Shown here in pieces: positions 1 to 5,243 of a DNA stretch of 5,243 bases. This DNA is from Candidatus Aminicenantota bacterium. Lineage in GTDB: Bacteria > Acidobacteriota > Aminicenantia > UBA2199. The notes under the pieces are model-generated. The model was not told the DNA's origin and ran no database searches. It saw only the letters and a program-made list of their open reading frames with translations. How positions within the stretch are numbered: the stretch's first letter is position 1; each line of letters opens with the position of its first letter. The stretch lies in assembly GCA_026393775.1 (NCBI GenBank), contig JAPKZM010000207.1, positions 1 through 5,243 of the forward strand, given 5' to 3'. The translations under genes and the position numbers were made by a program.

Positions 1-258
1 CTTTTCGGCCAGGCTCCAGCCGATCAGGATATCGCCGGCGTAAAACCCTTCGGGCAACCTCTCCCCAAGCGGGAAGCTCAAAACGTCGGTGACACGATCC
101 TGGCGGCGGTATTTTTTGTTCAGTCTACGAACCTCTTCGTCGGCGGCGATTTTAATGGTCACGGCTCCCCGGAGGTGCAACTGGCCGGCGATAAGCCGGA
201 TGGCTTGCAGCAATTCTTTCTTTTTAAAGGGGAAACCGTTATTGAGGATTTGAATCAT
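1..258 (-). CDS. ybeY: Endoribonuclease YbeY, N-terminal part (cut by window edge)
   Basis: The first 86 codons of a gene that runs off the left edge. YbeY is a metal-dependent single-strand endoribonuclease family (UPF0054) acting in 16S rRNA 3'-end maturation and ribosome quality control in the cytoplasm. The translation starts MIQILNNGFPFKKKELLQ, and residues 47-63 carry the family hallmark LNKKYRRQDRVTDVLSF, followed by a GDILI strand at 76-80, typical of the YbeY core. The zinc-binding histidine motif (HGxLHLxGyDH) lies further toward the C-terminus, outside the window, so catalytic integrity cannot be judged. The ATG at 258-256 gives the usual YbeY N-terminus. It lies inside the upstream 7TM-HD gene (20-base overlap), with only a weak purine stretch (AAAGAGA) about 6 bases upstream, so translation is probably coupled to that of its neighbour. 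Identification is by family motifs and by synteny with phoH and the 7TM-HD gene. Confidence 0.93.
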   Translation of the reverse strand, partial: MIQILNNGFPFKKKELLQAIRLIAGQLHLRGAVTIKIAADEEVRRLNKKYRRQDRVTDVLSFPLGERLPEGFYAGDILIGWSLAEK

Positions 259-2530
259 GGGCGGTCTCTTTCTGGAAATCAAAACCTGGGTATGCGATCC
301 TCTGTTGGTAGATGGAGGCCAGCTTGTTATAGAAACTGCCGGCGATGGTATTCAGGGCTTTGAAGGTCAGATCCCGGCACTCGGCGAATTGATTCTCGGC
401 GCTATCGGCGCTGATAATCTGCTCGATTACATTTCGAATGTCCTGGTCATTGGGCGCAGAGAGGCTTTTAGACGCCGCCTCCACCTGGTCGGCCAGCATG
501 ACGATCGCCTGCTCGATCTCCTGTGGCTTTTTGCCCGGATAGCGGAACATGTTTTCATCAAAATCGTCAAGTTGGCCGGAATTGTTTTCCCTGGCCTTTT
601 CATAGAAATATTTGACCAGCTTGGTCCCATGGTGCTGTTCGATGGCTTGAGCGACTTTGCGGGGCAGTTTGAGCGCATCCGCTTTTTCCAGACCGACGCC
701 GATGTGGGCGATGATTAATTTGGCGCTGTCCCGGGGTGTGAGCTGGGCATGGGCGTTCTCGTAGACAGACGAATTTTCGGAAAAAAACTGCGGGTTGTCT
801 ATTTTCCCGACATCATGGTACAAGGACATGGCCCGCAACAGGATCGGCGACAATTGGAGTTCCTGGGCGGCGGATTCGGCCAAAGAGGCCACCATCTGCG
901 AATGATGGTAGGTCCCCGGAGCCTTCTCAAGCATCTCGCGGAACACCGGCAGGTTCAAGTTGGTGATTTCCACCAGCTTCAGGTCGGTGACCACCTTGAA
1001 AATGACTTCCCACAACGGGATCATGAAATTGGCGATGAAAACCGACAGCAGAGCCGACAAAATTCCCATGGCTACGAAAAAAGCCAGGCTGCGCCAGCTT
1101 AAATTTGCCTCGCTCAGGGCGAACATCAGGGTGATCGCCATGTTGACCGGGAGCAGCCAGAAAAACCCGGCTTTCAGGATCGAGGAACGCTTAAGCCTCT
1201 GGTAGAATTCGATGCCGAATGCCACCGCCAGGTTACCGGCCAGGACGAACAGCATGACCTTGAAATCCCAATCGCAGATGATACCACTGATGATGGCGTT
1301 GATGATGGAAAAAGTGACTGCGCTTTGCAAGCTGAATAAGGAAGCGATGAGCAGCGACCCGATCGCGAAAGGAATGCCGTAAACCATGCTGGCATTGTCG
1401 ATGTGGATGTTCTGGGCGATGTTGTTCAAGACTAGCGGGTAAATGAAAAGCGCCAGGCGGTAGCTCACGGCGCAGGCAATGAACGTCATGGCGCTGACAA
1501 AATCAAGCTTCGGGCGGTTGATACCCCCGATCTGGGTCAAGGCGTGCAGCCGCCAGAAAAAATAAAACAGGATGGCGAAGATGGTGAAAATGGGGAAAAT
1601 CCCGGAAATATTATTTACGTTGGTTTTCTCTTCGGCACTGATCAGATGGATCAATCTCAGCTGGTCTTCGTTTATTTCATCGCCGCGGCGCACGATGATC
1701 TTGTTTTGCTTCAACTGAATGAAAGCCGGGTTGACCTGGGCCAGAACCTTTTCTTCCTGCAAACGGGTCAATATTTTCGAAAAAGAGACATTGATGCTGA
1801 TATATTCCAACAAAATCGGGGCCAGGATCGCTTTTTCGCTGCTTTGCAGGGTCGAACTCATAAGAAAATCATTCAATTTGCCCTTGATTTCGTTTAAATC
1901 GAATAGTTCCTCCACTTTTACCTGGGAATAGCCTTTTTTTTCTGAAAATATCGTGATGAGATCATCACGGCCTCTGGGAATTCCAATTTTAGAAAGGAGG
2001 ATCCCCTTTTCTTCCCAGCCGGTCACTTCCTGTAGCAGACGATTCAAGTCAATCTTGGCGAACGTATTCGCCCTGAACAGATCCTGGATGGCCGCGGCCG
2101 ATAATTCGATACCAAAATTGACGCTGATCTGAGAACGGATCTGATCCCGGTTCACCTGGTCCCTGGCCCATTCCTTGCGCGCGTTCTTGAAGTACTTGAA
2201 CCACTCGTTGAGCAACATTTGGCTGCTGGCGGTTTTTTGCTCGCTGAATTCGTAGACCGGAATCAAACTCGACTTGGCTTCCTGGCGCTTGGCCTCGGTC
2301 ATTCCCTTGTCTTCCACGGTCATATCCCTGCGGATGACGATATCATCGCTAGCGATGTCGCCGAGCTTTACTAATGGACCGGTGACGGTTTTCAAAGGCG
2401 GTTGATAGCTGATATAAGAAATAACGGCGAGGAAGGCGACCCGGATCAGCATTTTCCCGCGCGATGTTTTCCCCTGCCTGGCGGCCGCCGGAAGTTTTCC
2501 CTTTTTTTTCAATTCCAGGTCGAAATTCAT
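239..2530 (-). CDS. pgpH: 7TM-HD family membrane phosphodiesterase (PgpH/YqfF-like, probable c-di-AMP phosphodiesterase)
   Basis: A 763-residue membrane protein of the 7TMR-HD family; characterised members (Listeria PgpH) hydrolyse cyclic di-AMP to pApA. Seen in order: a basic N-terminus, one membrane anchor (about 28-44), a large extracytoplasmic 7TMR-HDED-type domain (about 45-305, with the typical GDIASDDIVIRRDMTV and VRRGDEI segments), about seven hydrophobic helices (about 308-510), and a cytoplasmic HD domain (about 525-745). The HD metal and catalytic residues look intact: H543 (YHHSQM), H572-D573 (YHDVGKID), H609, H633-H634 (EQHHGT) and D681 (MLADQVEA). Length and layout are normal for the family. 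The ATG at 2530 shares an ATGA with the phoH stop, which implies translational coupling; a weak GCGGA lies just upstream inside phoH. Its TAA is inside ybeY. The substrate is inferred from the family; other HD-domain nucleotide substrates cannot be excluded. Confidence 0.94.
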   Translation of the reverse strand: MNFDLELKKKGKLPAAARQGKTSRGKMLIRVAFLAVISYISYQPPLKTVTGPLVKLGDIASDDIVIRRDMTVEDKGMTEAKRQEAKSSLIPVYEFSEQKTASSQMLLNEWFKYFKNARKEWARDQVNRDQIRSQISVNFGIELSAAAIQDLFRANTFAKIDLNRLLQEVTGWEEKGILLSKIGIPRGRDDLITIFSEKKGYSQVKVEELFDLNEIKGKLNDFLMSSTLQSSEKAILAPILLEYISINVSFSKILTRLQEEKVLAQVNPAFIQLKQNKIIVRRGDEINEDQLRLIHLISAEEKTNVNNISGIFPIFTIFAILFYFFWRLHALTQIGGINRPKLDFVSAMTFIACAVSYRLALFIYPLVLNNIAQNIHIDNASMVYGIPFAIGSLLIASLFSLQSAVTFSIINAIISGIICDWDFKVMLFVLAGNLAVAFGIEFYQRLKRSSILKAGFFWLLPVNMAITLMFALSEANLSWRSLAFFVAMGILSALLSVFIANFMIPLWEVIFKVVTDLKLVEITNLNLPVFREMLEKAPGTYHHSQMVASLAESAAQELQLSPILLRAMSLYHDVGKIDNPQFFSENSSVYENAHAQLTPRDSAKLIIAHIGVGLEKADALKLPRKVAQAIEQHHGTKLVKYFYEKARENNSGQLDDFDENMFRYPGKKPQEIEQAIVMLADQVEAASKSLSAPNDQDIRNVIEQIISADSAENQFAECRDLTFKALNTIAGSFYNKLASIYQQRIAYPGFDFQKETAHDSNPQ

Positions 2531-3468
2531 TTTTCCGCTCTGGCGTAAGCCTCGATTATTTTCTGAATCAGGGGGTGACGGACGACATCTTTCATGGTCA
2601 GATGGATGACCGCTATCTCCGGCACGTTTTTCAGGATTTCGATGGCTCTGAAGATGCCGGACTTTTTGGGTTCGCTCAGATCGATCTGGGTAATGTCGGC
2701 GGTGACGGCCACCCGCGAATTGGCGCCGAAGCGGGTGAGAAACATTTTCATCTGCGAATCAACCGTGTTTTGGCCCTCGTCGAGAATGATGAAGGCATCG
2801 TTGATCGTGCGGCCGCGCATGTAAGCCAGGGGGGCGATCTCGATGATCCCCTTTTCGATCAGCTCGGCCGTTCTTTCGAAGCCGATGAGGAAATACAGGG
2901 CGTCGTACAATGGGCGCAGGTAAGGATTGATCTTCTGCTGGATGTCGCCGGGGAGGAATCCCAGCTTTTCACCGGCTTCCACAACCGGGCGCGTCAGGAC
3001 GATGCGCTCCACTTTCTTGTTGATCAGCGTGTTCAAGGCCATGGCGATGGCCAAAAAAGTCTTCCCGGTGCCGGCCGGACCGATGCCGAAGACCATGTTC
3101 TTGTCCTGGAGCGCCTGGACATAAGCCTGCTGGTTGCAGGTTTTGGGGAAGACTTCCTTGCCGTCCACCTTGATGGCGTTGTTGTTCGCTGTCTTTTCCT
3201 CCAATTCGGCGATTTTCCCGTCAACGACCAGGTTCAAACTGAACAGGACATCATGGTTGTGAAGCCCGCTGTTTCCACCGGCGATGCGGGAAAGATGCAG
3301 CAAGTATTTCCTGAATTTCCTGGCCTGCGGCGTGCTGCCGGAATACATGATCTTATTGCCGCGCAGGGATATGTCCAGGTTGAATGCCGTCTCGATCGCG
3401 GCCAGGTTTTTCTGGATCAAGAGCGGAAATTGATTGCCCAGTTCGTCTGGGCAGATGAATTCATCCAT
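2527..3468 (-). CDS. phoH: PhoH-like P-loop ATPase (PhoL/YbeZ type)
   Basis: A 313-residue cytoplasmic ATPase with full family length. The N-terminal part (about 1-100) resembles the small KH-like RNA-binding region of PhoH/YbeZ proteins. The C-terminal PhoH domain carries Walker A GPAGTGKT (130-137), the conserved TRPVVEAGEKLGFLPGD block (159-175), a YMRGRTINDAFIILDEGQN block with Walker B acidic residues D230-E231, and the sensor-like VTADITQIDL (255-264), ending with DVVRHPLIQKIIEAY. All ATPase motifs look intact. PhoH/YbeZ proteins are NTPases, with proposed RNA helicase-like activity, that are functionally and physically linked to YbeY, which fits the shared operon. The ATG at 3468 is supported by AGGAA nine bases upstream (3478-3482) and a consensus promoter at 3507-3535. 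It is the first gene of the operon and overlaps the next one by 4 bases. It is the conserved YbeZ/PhoL type rather than the phosphate-starvation-induced E. coli PhoH; I infer no phosphate regulation. Confidence 0.95.
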   Translation of the reverse strand: MDEFICPDELGNQFPLLIQKNLAAIETAFNLDISLRGNKIMYSGSTPQARKFRKYLLHLSRIAGGNSGLHNHDVLFSLNLVVDGKIAELEEKTANNNAIKVDGKEVFPKTCNQQAYVQALQDKNMVFGIGPAGTGKTFLAIAMALNTLINKKVERIVLTRPVVEAGEKLGFLPGDIQQKINPYLRPLYDALYFLIGFERTAELIEKGIIEIAPLAYMRGRTINDAFIILDEGQNTVDSQMKMFLTRFGANSRVAVTADITQIDLSEPKKSGIFRAIEILKNVPEIAVIHLTMKDVVRHPLIQKIIEAYARAEK

Positions 3469-3477
3469 AAAAAAACG

Positions 3478-3482
3478 TTCCT
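3478..3482 (-). promoter_or_regulatory. Ribosome binding site of phoH
   Basis: Reading the minus strand, AGGAA is followed by nine bases, including a run of seven T, before the ATG at 3468-3466. This is the best Shine-Dalgarno match near the gene and it decides the phoH start. A second GGA at 3488-3490 is too far away to serve this start. Confidence 0.7.
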
Positions 3483-3506
3483 GATAGTCCTTTTTTCATT
3501 GCTTTT

Positions 3507-3535
3507 ATTATAGAAAGCCTTGGGTGAATTGTCAA
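3507..3535 (-). promoter_or_regulatory. Consensus sigma-70-type promoter of the phoH operon
   Basis: On the minus strand, TTGACA (3535-3530) is followed by a 17-base spacer and TATAAT (3512-3507). Both hexamers and the spacing match the bacterial housekeeping consensus exactly. The predicted transcription start is an A around 3500-3499, giving a leader of only about 31 bases before the phoH ATG. No operator-like dyad is seen over the hexamers. This is inferred from sequence alone, but an exact 12/12 match with optimal spacing, directly upstream of the first gene of an operon, is unlikely to be chance. Confidence 0.88.
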
Positions 3536-3561
3536 ATCAAATCATCCGCCCCCTTCGGAGG

Positions 3562-3643
3562 TTGTCTCACTAAATAGTCACACTTTGGTTTCAGTAAGAC
3601 TGGTATTCACTGAAACCAACTAGTGTGACTATAGTGAGAGCAA
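3562..3643. repeat. 82-nt near-perfect inverted repeat (long hairpin, possibly MITE-like)
   Basis: Two arms can pair over about 31 base pairs around a 13-base loop (3596-3608). From inside outward: TTGGTTTCAGT (3585-3595) pairs with 3609-3619; ATAGTCACAC (3574-3583) pairs with 3623-3632; TCTCACT (3565-3571) pairs with 3633-3639; TTG (3562-3564) pairs with 3641-3643. The only interruptions are small bulges (AA at 3572-3573, T at 3584 against CTA at 3620-3622, and G at 3640). It begins five bases after the stop codon of the transporter gene, so it would fold at the 3' end of that mRNA. No T-tract follows on either strand, so it is not a standard intrinsic terminator. It is richer in A+T than the flanking genes. 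Candidates are a palindromic repeat or MITE-like element, or a 3'-end stabilising/terminating structure. No target-site duplication is evident. Confidence 0.85.
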
Positions 3644-3648
3644 GGCAC

Positions 3649-5217
3649 TCAGGCCAAGCCGATCAGGGGAAGAAGCAGGCGCAGAACGGCCCAGATGACC
3701 AATCCTCCGCTCAGGTCGAAAAGAAATCCCGCCCGGATCATTTTTATGATCGGCACCAGGCCGGATCCGTATACGATGGCGTTCGGCGGCGTGGACACCG
3801 GAAGCATGAATCCCCAGCTGCAGCCTAATATGGCTCCCAACGCCGGCGGTACCGGGTTGACCCCAGCCGCCAGTGCCAGGGCGATGACCACGGGAACGAC
3901 CATGTTGGCGGCGGCGGTATTGGAAGTCGTTTCACTGGCGACGATGGCTATGAATACGGCCGCTCCGGTGATGGCCCATAGCGATTCCGCCCCCGACAGT
4001 CGCAAAAGTCCCTGCCCGACTCGTTCTGCCAGTCCGGTGCTGAACATCAGGTTGCCCAGGCTCAGGCCTCCGCCGAATAGCAGCAATGTGCCCCAGTCGA
4101 TGTCCACGGCCTGCCGCCAGGAAATAGTGAATTTTCTTTTTTTCAGATCCACCGGCAGTACGAAAAGCAACGTCGCGCCGATCAGGGCGGCAACGGCTTC
4201 GGGCAGCCTCAGGCCGTACCACTTGCTCAATGGGGCGGAGGCGCCCAAAAAAATCGCTAAAAAACCGGGGATGATCCAGAGGCAAACCGTCACCAGGAAA
4301 GCAGCCAGGGCATTCTTTTGCCCGCGGCTCCAGGGCCCGAGTTTGGCCAGTTCCTGGCGCATGAAATCGCGGCTGCCTTCCAAAAGCGTCATTTCCGGTT
4401 TATGCAAAAAATAGAGCAGGAGGAACAGCAAGCCATACATGATGATGAGCATGGGCAGGGCAAACTGCATCCACTTGAAAAACGGGATTTTGACTCCGCA
4501 GAATTTTTCAATCATGGCGATGCCGATGAGGTTGGGCGGGGTGCCCACCGGAGTGCCGATGCCGCCGGTGGAAGAAGCGTATGCGGCCATCAGCATCATG
4601 GCGGTCGCGAAACGGAACTGGGCCGGCTTCGTTACCCTGCCGGCCTTTTTCTTTTGTATGTCGGACATGGCCGTGACTATTCCGACCCCGATGGGCAGCA
4701 TCATGGCCGTCGTGGCCGTATTGCTGATCCACATGGAAATGAAGGCCGTGATCGCGCCAAAAGCGAATAAAATGCGCCAGGACTTGTCCGCGATCCAGCC
4801 CATGGACATGATGCCGTAGGCGAACCGCCGGTCCAGGGCATGAATGCACATTGCCCGGGCCAGGATAAAACTTCCCAGGAACAAGAAGATCGTCGGCTCG
4901 GCGAAAGGTGTCAGGGCCGTCTTCGCATCCGCCACGCCGGCAAGAATGCAGAGCACCGCCCCCAAGACCGCGCTGATAGGGATGGGTATCGGCTCTCCTA
5001 TCCACCAGACGACAATCCAGGCGATGATCGCGGCCAGAGTGTGGGCCCGGGGACTTAAACTGGGCATGGGAAAAAGAAAAATAACCAATGAGAGCAGCGG
5101 CCCCAGGAAAAGGCTTATCCTTTGCCGCCAAAATTCAATTTTTCCCTCGAGCGCAGAAATTTCCGCCGGCGTTTCAGCCTCATGGACATCGCCAATCTCG
5201 TTTTCCACAGCGATCAC
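3649..5217 (-). CDS. DASS family (SLC13/INDY-type) sodium-coupled anion symporter
   Basis: A 522-residue inner-membrane transporter; the family moves di- or tricarboxylates or sulfate, usually with sodium. After a hydrophilic N-terminus (about 1-33) come many hydrophobic helices up to the C-terminus. The two inverted-repeat signatures are present: SNTATTAMMLP (165-175) and SNTAAANMVVP (432-442), containing the SNT motifs that bind sodium and substrate in VcINDY, plus GTPVGTPPNLIG (221-232) and the family signature CSWGFMLPVSTPPNAIV (466-482). Nothing is missing, so it should be functional. The substrate cannot be told from sequence; a dicarboxylate such as succinate is a reasonable default, sulfate the main alternative. 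No ATG suits the N-terminus. The frame opens just after a TGA at 5223-5221, so GTG 5217 is the longest start; a second GTG at 5208 is better placed behind GGTGATC (8-base spacing) and may be the true start. The promoter is outside the window. It is separated from the phoH operon by 180 bases with a hairpin and a promoter, so it is probably its own unit. Confidence 0.93.
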   Translation of the reverse strand: MIAVENEIGDVHEAETPAEISALEGKIEFWRQRISLFLGPLLSLVIFLFPMPSLSPRAHTLAAIIAWIVVWWIGEPIPIPISAVLGAVLCILAGVADAKTALTPFAEPTIFLFLGSFILARAMCIHALDRRFAYGIMSMGWIADKSWRILFAFGAITAFISMWISNTATTAMMLPIGVGIVTAMSDIQKKKAGRVTKPAQFRFATAMMLMAAYASSTGGIGTPVGTPPNLIGIAMIEKFCGVKIPFFKWMQFALPMLIIMYGLLFLLLYFLHKPEMTLLEGSRDFMRQELAKLGPWSRGQKNALAAFLVTVCLWIIPGFLAIFLGASAPLSKWYGLRLPEAVAALIGATLLFVLPVDLKKRKFTISWRQAVDIDWGTLLLFGGGLSLGNLMFSTGLAERVGQGLLRLSGAESLWAITGAAVFIAIVASETTSNTAAANMVVPVVIALALAAGVNPVPPALGAILGCSWGFMLPVSTPPNAIVYGSGLVPIIKMIRAGFLFDLSGGLVIWAVLRLLLPLIGLA

Positions 5218-5243
5218 CCGTCAATATTTTTCCGCCAGGATGG

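Noticed and set aside
2464..3513. A 349-codon open frame on the plus strand opposite phoH
   Set aside because: It lies wholly antisense to the strongly conserved phoH gene and the start of the 7TM-HD gene, shows no recognisable domain, and its low-complexity acidic/His/Gln-rich composition is typical of a mirror frame of a GC-biased gene.
3549..3562. Small GC-rich hairpin (CCTC-CGAA-GGGG on the minus strand) as a transporter terminator
   Set aside because: The stem has only about four pairs including a wobble pair, and the following bases are not a T-tract, so it does not support a terminator call.
3695..4414. A 239-codon open frame on the plus strand opposite the transporter gene
   Set aside because: It is antisense to conserved transmembrane segments including the second SNT motif; there is no domain and no ribosome site worth noting. 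A shadow frame.
3649..5217. Functional link between the transporter and c-di-AMP turnover because of adjacency
   Set aside because: The 180-base gap holds a hairpin and a separate consensus promoter, DASS transporters are not established c-di-AMP targets, and a single adjacency is no evidence.
5218..5243. Promoter or upstream gene at the right edge
   Set aside because: Only 26 bases remain; no complete motif or coding frame can be supported there.

Overview
The window is almost entirely coding and every gene lies on the minus strand, so it is read from right to left. It holds two units. The upstream unit (right side) is one complete gene for a 12-or-so-helix anion/sodium symporter of the DASS (SLC13/INDY) family. 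The downstream unit is a tightly packed operon: a PhoH-like ATPase (PhoL/YbeZ type), a 7TM-HD membrane phosphodiesterase (PgpH/YqfF type, predicted to degrade cyclic di-AMP), and the start of ybeY, an RNA-processing endonuclease that is cut by the left edge of the window.

Between the units is a 180-base intergenic region (3469-3648). From right to left it holds: an 82-nt near-perfect inverted repeat just after the transporter stop codon; a sigma-70-type promoter matching consensus at both hexamers (TTGACA, 17 bases, TATAAT), which should drive the operon; a short leader; and a Shine-Dalgarno site for phoH. Inside the operon the coupling is tight: phoH and the 7TM-HD gene share an ATGA stop/start, and the 7TM-HD gene overlaps ybeY by 20 bases.

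The order phoH - 7TM-HD - ybeY is well known from Firmicutes (phoH/yqfF/ybeY, often followed by dgkA, cdd and era) and also occurs in several other phyla. Base composition is moderate in GC, with a consensus housekeeping promoter. This says 'bacterium with a probable c-di-AMP system', but I cannot fix the phylum from this window. The biological theme of the operon is ribosome/RNA maturation (PhoH-YbeY) combined with second-messenger turnover (7TM-HD). The transporter is most likely a separate transcription unit.

I see no new multi-gene system here. The least explained element is the 82-nt inverted repeat, which has no T-tract and could be a palindromic repeat or MITE-like element, or an unusual transcript-end structure.
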